Shown here piece after piece: positions 32,601 to 44,600 of a stretch of 64,000 bases of DNA. The number at the start of each line of letters is the position of its first letter. Position 1 is the first letter of the stretch. Origin of the DNA: Agapetus fuscipes (lineage: Eukaryota > Arthropoda > Insecta > Trichoptera > Glossosomatidae); assembly GCA_951799405.1 (NCBI GenBank), contig OX637354.1, positions 1,798,001 to 1,862,000 on the forward strand, in the 5' to 3' direction. A program made the translations under genes and the position numbers. The notes beneath the pieces are model-generated. The model was not told the DNA's origin and ran no database searches. It saw nothing but the letters and a program-made list of their open reading frames with translations.

Positions 32601-35600
32601 TTTTATAATTGTTTGCATCAAAATCAAGTTTTGGCCGATCGTAGTTCGAATTCTCAAAATTGTTTCCTGTCGCGTTTAAAAATTCTTCATAAGGCTAGAA
32701 CTCATAAAAAAGCAAAGCAAGTAAGATGTTTTTTGGATGATTGAAATATCCATTTCTCTGTATAACAGGATGTAGTATCTGCTTAAAATTATCTGTCAAA
32801 TATCGCGACAGCTAGATTGTCTTGTGTAAGTGTCTAGCACCATTAATGCAATGTGGTTAGTTTTGATGTAAGACCACATAAGAGCATCCACTTTCATTAT
32901 ATAATTGATAATATTAACAGCTTGTCAGATGGTTAAAAAAAAAGAACATAAAGCCGTTGTTTCCTGTGAGCCATCTTGAATGCACTAGTTTTCCAGTGTT
33001 TCTTTTTAATAAGCTTTGAGAACAATATCCAGACTTTATAGTTATTCTCCGTCCAATAGGTAGATCAAATTGGAAAGTTAGAAACGAGACTATTGGAAGC
33101 TCTTCACAACTTTTTAATACCTTTTCTATGGGTTCAGAGTATCTTCTTGGTCCACTTGTACAACCATTAATATACTCAAATAATTGGCGCGGCAGTTCGT
33201 TGGCATGGAGTTGACAAATACACCACTGCAGCGGTTTTACTAGATATTTTAATTTTTTTTTAATAAATTTACCAATTCCATCTGTATTAACAATAGTTCT
33301 ATCACGTCCGATTACAGCAAAAAGGATGACATTGATATCTTTACTAATTAAAATATCCATAAATTTTCTTGTTATGATTGCTGCTTTTTCAGTGCTTAAA
33401 GAAATATGACCAATGTACTGTGACCTTGCGTCCTTAAGTAAACTAATATGCTCCTCTTTAATTATATTTCTCTTATGATCCACTATATTAAAGGTTTTTT
33501 TTTACGTCCATCAAAGTATAAACCCAAATCTTAGTAATCAGAATCAATGGTCACACCGCTGAACTTAGTTCTCTGCTTTTCACGGGCTCTTCTAATTTTA
33601 TTTTGATCGAAAACTTTGGATAAATTGTCTGAAATAATACCAACGCTTTGTTGCCAAAACAAGAGCAGCTTCAGCCTTATTGAAAATGTCAAATTTATCC
33701 ACAGGTTTTTCCAGTATGCCAAGGTCAATAATTTTTAATGAATATGAATACGAAGTTTGAGGTAGCGTTCTCTGAAGTGCTAGTTTTTCTATTACTGTTG
33801 AGACTGGTTGTTGAGAGACATCAGTTGATAGGTCAGACAGATTTGGCAATAAACTTGTAGCTTTTTCTTCGTATGGTTCATATTTCTGTTTCCGGTTCAG
33901 CTTTTTTTAAATTTCCCGCAGCAGTTTTCAAATCAACACTGCTTATGATCATTTATCTTTTGGTTCTTTGATCAATCAGAATATTTTTCAGTTATCGGTA
34001 CTTTAAGATGTTTTTCATAGTTAAATGAAGCCAATCTGTTGCATTAACACGCTGAAATATCAAAAATACACTTAGGATCTCTCGCAAATTTGTATGCGCA
34101 AAAAATATGAGTAGCGTACAACTATAGTTACATCTCTGAGAGCACCGAATTGGTGACGCGCGTCTGCGCGGAGTAACAAAGTTAGGGGGTGCCTCCATCC
34201 ACCCCTCTCAAATTACAACATACCAAACACGTAATAATAACTATTTCATTCATTTTAAAGAAACAAAATTTTATTTCGTTTGATTTTATCTAATACTTGA
34301 TTCTTAAACACAGGGGTAAAAATGAGCAGTTTTATGTATTTTTGTAATTTTTCTGATGACTTGGGGCAGTATAATTAATTAATATTTTGATAAGATTTTT
34401 TTTTATATCAGATACTCACCCCATAGAGCAACTGTTCTGCACAACGCAATTACGAAAAAATGATTTTTAATTTTTTCCATACATACAGCGATCCACCTTA
34501 TTGCATAATGAGCCCATGGTTAGGTATTCAATATAATGCTGGTAATGCAGTTACCTTTGAGTGGCTTGTGTGGATCCTGCGGCTGCGCCTGCCTCACCGA
34601 CCTGGGGAGGAACCAAAGCCCCGCGGCCAGCCTGGCGCCCCTGCTGGGCCCCGACAGTCTCTTGTAGCGCGTGTCGGAGCCCCCCTCGGCGGAGACGGAC
34701 TCCTCGGGCTGGGAGCGCAGGTGCAGCAGGGCGGCGGCTTCCCCCGACCAGGCGAGGGCTTGGCAGGCGCATGTCAGCTTCACCAGGTGGATCATCGGGC
34801 AGGCAAACGCGAGGATAGCGGCCAAGCTACCTGGAATCAATCAAGAATACTTCAAGAGATTTTCACATTACAATATCAAAACCTCAAAGGTAAGACTAAA
34901 TATGTGACATATTAAGCTAACATGGGTTTCTCTGATAAATGCACCTTTTTTCCTATTTTCTACGAGGGAAAACACTGAAAAAGTGTGAAAATCCTTTAGC
35001 TAACAAATCTTTCATGAACACCTCCTTAGATTTAGTTAATTTATTATGAGAAGTTACACACATAAAAGGTTTTATCTACGATTCCTCAAATCCATGAATC
35101 CCCGCTTATTGAGTTTGACCTTTATGGTGGCGATATACAGAATGAGGTCTGCTCAATTGTCCATGGAAAAAAAGTTATGTGTCACACGACGGGGTTTTAA
35201 TGAGGCTGGCCACACTAATCTAAGTTGCAAAGATATGTTACATTGGAGATTCACATAATGTACATGCATTCTCACAACCAGGCACGTACAAGTTCGCGCT
35301 TGCACATGCCTCATGTGAACCTACAACATAAAAACCAAATCTCAAATGGACATACACCCTGCAACTCTTGCCGTCCTTCCCTGTAACAGGGGTGACATTG
35401 GCAAAGTGAACCATTTTTACAGCATGGGTGGTCAGCCGCAAACCAACCTATAAGTCAAGGAACACATATTGTAAAAATGGTACACTTTACCAATATCACC
35501 CCTGTTTCAGGAAAGGTGGCAAAATTTGAAGGGCTTGTGTTCATTAGATTGTTTTTATTTTGTAAATAAACATGCTGCATGTTAACCTTAGCCTGAGCTT

Positions 35601-38600
35601 ACCCGTGTCTGCTTGTCGGGGTGCATTAAGTATTTATCTTTTTAATACATCTTTGTAATTAAGATTATCTCCTTCTTCTTACTCAGCCTTTCTCAGTCCA
35701 ATCCTGGACGTAGGCCTCCTCCAACCCTCTCCATGTTTGTCTATCGGCTGCTGTGTCCAGTCATCCTCTGCCTGCAGTTCTCTTAATGTCGTCCAGCCAC
35801 CTCAGTTGGGGTCTCCCCACTCCCTGCTTGGACATCCTTGGTTGACACTGGACATTTCTTTTCGGCCACCTGTTGTGGTCTTGCCTTACGACGTAACCAG
35901 CTCAGCGCCACTTTAATTTATGTAGATTACAGATACAATATAGTAGTGGCCCCAGGTGTGAGCCTTGTGGTACACCACTTGATTTAAAGAATGTTGTCAT
36001 TTGTCACCTGCACTGAAGATGGCTAGCACCTGGCTGCCGGTGGTGGAGCTCTCGTACGCTATTACCCTGGTGAGCACCCGCCACTCCGGGCTAGCCATGA
36101 GCAGCAGCGCCTCCACGGCCAGCGGCAGCAGCTCCGTCATGGTCAGCGACAGCGCGATGACGGTCAGCGAGGCTATGGCCGGCCGTGCCCAGGCCGGCGG
36201 GTGCGACTCAAACACTTGGATCAGCGGCGCGGCGGACTCACTGTATTCCCTGCAAATTAAATAATAATATTACCCTTTTAGAGGAGGATGCAATACACGA
36301 CTACTCATATAAATATATACAGATTTCATAGTAGCTCTCAGCATGGAATGCAATCACTCTACCAACTGAGTTATCGACCGGACTTGAAACTAAGAATTGT
36401 GAAGATTGCCAAGTATTTTTACAAATAAGTTCATATGGTTGAGGGACTGATGATTTAACTACTGTTCTGTTGTATTTTAACTAACCAAGTAGGGCACACT
36501 TAAACCAGTCCTCACATTTGCCTCCGAAACCTGGACACTGACCAAGCGTGACCAATGCTCGCTCAACGTCTTCCAAAGGAAAATACTTCGACCTATTTAT
36601 GGTCCAATAAAGGACGGAAACATATGGCAAAAAAGATGTAACTCCGAACTGTATAAGCTGTACCAGGACGCTGATGTAATCCGCTCAATAAAGGTCGACA
36701 GACTGCATTGGCTGGGGCACATTCAGCGAATGGACCATCGGAGCCTGGAGAAGACGATTGTGATGACGAACCCGGAGGGACGCCGGACAGTGGGAAGACC
36801 ACGTTCAAGATGGCTGGATGGAGTGGTGGCGGATTGCCGTGCAGTGGGAATGTGGGACTGGAGGAGGAAGACGTTGGATAGACAGCGCTGGCAGCCGTTG
36901 CTGAGGGAGGCCAAGACCCACCCCGGGTTGTCATGCCAATGATGATGATGATGAAGCAGGGCACACTTGAGTCTGCGGCTTGTTGTCCCAGTAATTATAC
37001 AGGTGAGTATGTCATGTATGTGTTACTTGTGCAGGGAGATGAGGCTGTAGACAGTAGTGATGGCTGCCATGCATGTGAGGGGCAGCACCATCAGCAGGAC
37101 ACACTTGAGTCTGCGGCTTGTTGTCCCAGTGATTATACAGGTGAGTATGTCATGTATGTGTTACTTGTGCAGGGAGATGAGGCTGTAGACACTAGTGATG
37201 GCTGCCATGCATGTGAGGGGCAGCACCACCAGCAGGACACACTTGAGTCTGCGGCTTGTTGTCCCGGTGATTATACAGGTAAGTATGTCATGTATGTGTT
37301 ACTTGTGCAGGGAGATGAGGCTGTAGACACTAGTGATGGCTGCCATGCATGTGAGGGGCAGCACCACCAGCAGGGCACACATGAGTCTGCGGCTTGTTGT
37401 CCGAGTGATTATACAGGTAAGTATGTCATGTATGTGTTACTTGTGCAGGGAGATGAGGCTGTAGACAGTAGTGATGGCTGCCATGCATGTGAGGGGCAGC
37501 ACCACCAGCAGGGCACACATGAGTCTGCGGCTTACTGTCCTTGTGATTATACAGGTAAGTATGTTATGTATGTGTTACTGGTGCAGGGAGATGAGGCTTT
37601 AGACAGTAGTGATGGCTGCCATGCATGTGAGGGGCAGCACCACCAGCAGGACACACTTGAGTCTGCGGCTTGTTGTCCCAGTGATTATACAGGTGAGTAT
37701 GTCATGTGTGTGTTACTTGTGCAGGGAGATGAGGCTGTAGACAGTAGTGATGGCTGCCATGCATGTGAGGGGCAGCACCACCAACAGGGCACACTTGAGT
37801 CTGCGGCTTGTTGTCCCAGTGATTATACAGGTGAGTATGTCATGTGTGTGTTACTTGTGCAGGGAGATGAGGCTGTAGACAGTAGTGATGGCTGCCATGC
37901 ATGTGAGGGGCAGCACCACCAGCAGGACACACTTGAGTCTGCCGCTTGCTGTCCCAGTGATTATACAGGTAAGTATGTCATGTGTGTGTTACTTGTGCAG
38001 GGAGATGAGGCTGTAGACAGTAGTGATGGCTGCCATGCATGTGAGGGGCAGCACCACCAGCAGGACACACTTGAGTCTGCGGCTTGCTGTCCCAGTGATT
38101 ATACAGGTAAGTATGTCATGTGTGTGTTACTTGTGCAGGGAGATGAGGCTGTAGACAGTAGTGATGGCTGCCATGCATGCGAGAGGGGCAGCACCACCAG
38201 CAGGGCACACTTGAGTCTGCGGCTTGTTGTCCCAGTGATTATACAGGTGAGTATGTCATGTGTGTGTTACTTGTGCAGGGAGATGAGGCTGTAGACAGTA
38301 GTGATGGCTGCCATGCATGTGAGGGGCAGCACCACCAGCAGGACACACTTGAGTCTGCGGCTTGCTGTCCCAGTGATTATACAGGTAAGTATGTCATGTG
38401 TGTGTTACTTGTGCAGGGAGATGAGGCTGTAGACAGTAGTGATGGCTGCCATGCATGTGAGGGGCAGCACCACCAGCAGGGCACACTTGAGTCTGCGGCT
38501 TGTTGTCCCAGTGATTATACAGGTGAGTATGTCATGTGTGTGTTACTTGTGCAGGGAGATGAGGCTGTAGACAGTAGTGATGGCTGCCATGCATGTGAGG

Positions 38601-41600
38601 GGCAGCACCACCAGCAGGGCACACTTGAGTCTGCGGCTTGTTGTCCCAGTGATTATACAGGTGAGTATGTCATGTGTGTGTTACTTGTGCAGGGAGATGA
38701 GGCTGTAGACAGTAGTGATGGCTGCCATGCATGTGAGGGGCAGCACCACCAGCAGGGCACACTTGAGTCTGCGGCTTGTTGTCCCAGTGATTATACAGGT
38801 GAGTATGTCATGTGTGTGTTACTTGTGCAGGGAGATGAGGCTGTAGACAGTAGTAATGGCTGCCATGCATGTGAGGGGCAGCACCACCAGCAGGGCACAC
38901 TTGAGTCTGCGGCTTGTTGTCCCAGTGATTATACAGGTGAGTATGTCATGTGTGTGTTACTTGTGCAGGGAGATGAGGCTGTAGACAGTAGTGATGGCTG
39001 CCATGCATGTGAGGGGCAGCACCACCAGCAGGGCACACTTGAGTCTGCGGCTTGTTGTCCCAGTGATTATACAGGTGAGTATGTCATGTGTGTGTTACTT
39101 GTGCAGGGAGATGAGGCTGTAGACAGTAGTGATGGCTGCCATGCATGTGAGGGGCAGCACCACCAGCAGGGCACACTTGAGTCTGCGGCTTGTTGTCCCA
39201 GTGATTATACAGGTGAGTATGTCATGTGTGTGTTACTTGTGCAGGGAGATGAGGCTGTAGACAGTAGTGATGGCTGCCATGCATGTGAGGGGCAGCACCA
39301 CCAGCAGGGCACACTTGAGTCTGCGGCTTGTTGTCCCAGTGATTATACAGGTGAGTATGTCATGTGTGTGTTACTTGTGCAGGGAGATGAGGCTGTAGAC
39401 AGTAGTGATGGCTGCCATGCATGTGAGGGGCAGCACCACCAGCAGGGCACACTTGAGTCTGCGGCTTGTTGTCCCAGTGATTATACAGGTGAGTATGTCA
39501 TGTGTGTGTTACTTGTGCAGGGAGATGAGGCTGTAGACAGTAGTGATGGCTGCCATGCATGTGAGGGGCAGCACCACCAGCAGGGCACACTTGAGTCTGC
39601 GGCTTGTTGTCCCAGTGATTATACAGGTAAGTATGTCATGTATGTGTTACTTGTGCAGGGAGATGAGGCTGTAGACAGTAGTGATGGCTGCCATGCATGT
39701 GAGGGGCAGCCCCACCAGCAGGGCACACTTGAGTCTGCGGCTTGTTGTCCCAGTGATTATACAGGTGAGTATGTCATGTGTGTGTTACTTGTGCAGGGAG
39801 ATGAGGCTGTAGACAGTAGTGATGGCTGCCATGCATGTGAGGGGCAGCCCCACCAGCAGGGCACACTTGAGTCTGCGGCTTGTTGTCCCGGTGATTATAC
39901 AGGTAAGTATGTTATGTATGTGTTACTTGTGCAGGGAGATGAGGCTGTAGACAGTAGTGATGGCTGCCATGCATGTGAGGGGCAGCCCCACCAGCAGGGC
40001 ACACTTGAGTCTGCGGCTTGTTGTCCCAGTGATTATACAGGTGAGTATGTCATGTATGTGTTACTTGTGCAGGGAGATGAGGCTGTAGACAGTAGTGATG
40101 GCTGCCATGCATGTGAGGGGCAGCCCCACCAGCAGGGCACACTTGAGTCTGCGGCTTGTTGTCCCGGTGATTATACAGGTAAGTATGTTATGTATGTGTT
40201 ACTTGTGCAGGGAGATGAGGCTGTAGACAGTAGTGATGGCTGCCATGCATGTGAGGGGCAGCACCACCAGCAGGGCACACTTGAGTCTGCGGCTTGTTGT
40301 CCCAGTGATTATACAGGTAAGTATGTCATGTATGTGTTACTTGTGCAGGGATTTTTTATTTCAAAAAATGGTCAAAGTAATATAGATTTGACTATTTGTA
40401 ATGATAAAGGCTTTAAACATTTTACTGATTGGAACATATCAATGGAAGAGAGTGCATCTGATCATAATTTTATAACATTGAATTATCTCCTTACTGCTAA
40501 TTCCAAGATTTGTCACAACATGAACATAACATGGAGATACTTAACAAATAAAGCTAAATGGAATGACTTTGAAAAAGTATTAAAAAAATGTACAAAAGAT
40601 TTAATTGGTCAAGATACAGATGATGCATTTTGTGCTTATTTAGATGAAATAAAAAATGTAAACTTAGCTACAGACAAGATTTTTAAGATTATTAACACAG
40701 CCTGCGATAAATGCATACCTAAAAAACATTCCAATTTCAAGAAAGTAAAGAGTAAACAACCCCCTTGGTGGAGTAATGATTTGGATGAATTGCGTAAGGA
40801 AGTGAATAAAATACGCAGAAAATACCAAAAGACCAAGGATACCAATATTAGAAAAAGAAGAAAAAATGAATGGTACTTATTAAAGAAAGAATATGAAAAA
40901 AAAATTAATAGTTCAAAGTTGGCATCATGGAAATCATTTTGCGAAAATATTCATGTGAACCAGCCTTGGCAAGCTTACAAGATTGCTTCTGAAAAAATAC
41001 TGCCGCTCCCGACACTGTCAACAGTCAAAAAGGATAATAATACTTACACTATTGGAATGAAGGATACTCTGCAATTCTTAATGGAAAAGTTCTTTCCGCT
41101 TGATAATTATGCAACTGATAGTGCTGACAGCAAGGTATTGAGAGAATTGAGTACACATGATTATATTGCTGAGGATGATCTGGAATTTACGCAGGATGAG
41201 GTATATTCTGTAATCAAAGACTTTAACCCAACAAAAGCCCCAGGACATGATCAAATTAATGCAGATATACTTATCAAATACTTTGCTGTTTTCCCTAAAA
41301 CTTTCACCATGATGTATAATATGTGCTTAAAACTAGGAAATTTTCCTGCAAAATGGAAAAAATCCTTCGTCAAAGTTATTACTAAACCAGGAAAGGAAAA
41401 CTTATTTGACCATTCTAAATTTAGACCGATCAGTTTACTATCAGTAGCTGGGAAGGTATTAGAAAAGCTTTTGATTAATAGAATTTTGTATCACATGCAC
41501 AACAATAATTTTTTAAGTGATAAACAATTTGGATTTAGACCTCAAACCAGCACAGTAGATGCTATTTTTAAAATCAAAACAATGGCTGAAAATGCTGTTG

Positions 41601-44600
41601 ATGCTAAGATGGATGTGTTAATTATATCACTTGACGTCAGGGGAGCTTTTGATGCCGCATGGTGGCCGGCCATATTGGCACAGCTTCGTATTAAAAAATG
41701 CCCAAAAAAGTTATTTAATTTGACAAAAAGCTATTTCTATAATCGTTCTGCGGTTATAAAAAATAATAATACTTCTGTTAGTAGACGATGCACATTGGGT
41801 ATTCCGCAAGGGTCTTGTTGTGGTCCAGGTTTTTGGGATATCATGTATGATTCCTTGGTTTCAATGGATTTTGGTCTGGATAGAGAGGTTGTGGCATTTG
41901 CGGATGATTTTGTGATCATAGTTTTTGGAAAAAATGCGTTAGAAATTCAAATAAAAGCAAATACAACACTGTTACAAGTAAGTAAATGGGCCAATTTAAA
42001 TAAAATTACTTTCGGAACAGATAAATCAAAAGCATTATTTATGTCTAACAAAAGAAAAAAAAATATTCCTAAAATATTTTTGGGATCGGAAACAATTAAT
42101 TTGGTTGATAGTTTGAAATATTTGGGAGTGACGATCGACAAAAAAATGAACTGGAATCAACACATTGATAACATGTCCCAGAAGACTGTGAACATAGCAT
42201 ATGGCCTAAGTAAAATGGCCAGAAATACGTGGGGCTTAAAACAAGAAGCTCTGGACCTCATTTACAAAGGAGCTATTGAACCAATGCTCACTTATGCGGC
42301 TCCTTGCTGGGCCATGGCTATTGAAAACAAATACAACAAAACTAAACTCATTCGGGCACAAAGATTAATTTTACTAAAAATTATACGTGGTTATAGAACA
42401 ATTTCTTATGAGGCTGCTTGTGTTTTGGCTAACAAGGTTCCAATTTGTATCAAGATTCAAGAAATTACAAAATTATTTATGATTAAAAAAAATCTAATTC
42501 CTTGTACTTATAAACTTGAAAAACCATTGGAATATCATGAGTGGCAACATCCAGCAACATTTAAATTTCTTGTAAATTTTGATTTAACAGATATTAGTTT
42601 TAATTACGAAATATTTACAGATGGTAGTAAATTGAATGGAAAAGTTGGATGTGCTTTTGTAGTTTTTAGAAAAACAATGGAAATAAAAACAAGTAAATTT
42701 AAATTAAATGATATATGCTCTAATAACCAAGCAGAGCAAATTGCTATTGAAAAGGCGTTGGAATGGGTAATAACTAATACATGAAGGAATATCAAATGAA
42801 AAAATTATCATTAAAACGGACAGTAGAATTACTTTAGAATCTTTCAATAATATTAAAAATAAGCAACCCATTATTTGTAGACTTCGAAATTTATTAAATT
42901 ACCTGTCAAAAGATAATATGGTCAGACTGTCGTGGATCAAAGCCCACATTGGAATCTCGGGCAATGAAAGAGCCGACCAATTGGCCAAAGAGGCCACGGA
43001 GATCCATGATGGATCTGCCATTTATTGGGAGATTTCACTGGATTGCATGAAGGGGGTTTTAAAACGAGAATCTCTACATTCTTGGGAGGAAGTATGGGCT
43101 ACTACAACCAAAGGTGCCCATACTAAAACCTACTTCCAGACTATAGAGAACCGTAGGGGGGTGAAAAATTTGTGTTTGGATTTTAGTATTACACAGCATT
43201 TGTCAGGCCATGGTAAATTTAGGGAGTATTTAAATCGCTTCAAAATTGTAGATAATCCAAATTGTAGTTGTGAAGATAATATCATTGAAAATTCAGACCA
43301 TATACTTTTTTTTTGCAAAAATTATGACAATGTTCGGATACAATTTTATATAGAATGTATAACACTATAAGGATTGCCTTGGCCACCTCCAAAATATGAA
43401 ATTTTACAGATTGAACTTAGACATTTATTTTTCAAATTTATACATAGAGTTGTTTTAAATGGGTAAATATAGCTTCAAATATAAATTTAATTCTTAGATA
43501 AAGATAATAGAGTGTAGTGTATAACAAAAAAAAAAAAAAAAAAAATGTATGTATAATTATTATTTTGTAAAATTTTATTTAAAGTGTGGTATACTATTAT
43601 AAGTGGTACACACGAATAAACTCCCCCCCATTAGGGTTACTAATGGGATGAATAAAAAAAAAAAAAAAAAAAAAAAACTTGTGCAGGGAGATGAGGCTGT
43701 AGACAGTAGTGATGGCTGCCATGCATGTGAGGGGCAGCACCACCAGCAGGGCACAATTGAGTCTGCGGCTTGTTGTCCCAGTGATTATACAGGTAAGTAT
43801 GTCATGTATGTGTTACTTGTGCAGGGAGATGAGGCTGTAGACAGTAGTGATGGCTGCCATGCATGTGAGGGGCAGCACCACCAGCAGGGCACAATTGAGT
43901 CTGCGGCTTGTTGTCCCAGTGATTATACAGGTAAGTATGTCATGTATGTGTTACTTGTGCAGGGAGATGAGGCTGTAGACAGTAGTGATGGCTGCCATGC
44001 ATGTGAGGGGCAGCCCCACCAGCAGGGCACACTTGAGTCTGCGGCTTGTTGTCCCAGTGATTATACAGGTGAGTATGTCATGTGTGTGTTACTTGTGCAG
44101 GGAGATGAGGCTGTAGACAGTAGTGATGGCTGCCATGCATGTGAGGGGCAGCCCCACCAGCAGGGCACACTTGAGTCTGCGGCTTGCTGTCCCAGTGATT
44201 ATACAGGTAAGTATGTCATGTATGTGTTACTTGTGCAGGGAGATGAGGCTGTAGACAGTAGTGATGGCTGCCATGCATGTGAGGGGCAGCACCACCAGCA
44301 GGGCACACTTGAGTCTGCGGCTTGCTGTCCTTGTGATTATACAGGTAAGTATGGCATGTATGTGTTACTTGTGCATGGAGATGAGGCTGTAGACAGTAGT
44401 GATGGCTGCCATGCATGTGAGGGGCAGCACCACCAGCAGGGCACACTTGAGTCTGCGGCTTGTTGTCCCGGTGGCTGGCAGAGCAGCGGGGAAGGCGTAG
44501 GTACACGTGGCCGCTGACATTATCAACTGGAAGCAGACACACCAGATTGTCAACAAATGCAATATACATTGAAGAACTTTGTGTTACAAGCATCAAAGTT

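Larger units (their letters stand above)
31588..34545 (+). mobile_element. RTE-like LINE fragment broken by two later elements
   Basis: Coding remnants of the RT domain are in three pieces in one order: 31588-31682 (ending VRVDGEYSEYFN), 31934-31975 (VYKGVR...GCI) and 34501-34545 (MSPWL). The first gap is a family B MITE (TAAT duplicated), the second the 2.5-kb TIR element (TTGCATAA duplicated). Removing both restores the order of the catalytic-domain landmarks. Confidence 0.75.

Noticed and set aside
36954..44470. CRISPR-like repeat array
   Set aside because: Units are contiguous with no unique spacers, and the genome is animal.
36933..44517. Giant + strand ORFs with a 46-residue Cys/His-rich repeat (DGCHACEGQHHQQ...)
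   Set aside because: They are antisense readings of a 138-bp satellite built from a minus-strand transporter exon. The sense strand has conserved splice site and membrane-helix coding; the + frame is open only because 138 is a multiple of three.
44216..44596. Minus ORF with VCPAGGAAPHMHGSHHY repeats
   Set aside because: Wrong frame of the transporter exon and its copies; the neighbouring frame gives membrane helices that match SLC7 and fit splice phases.
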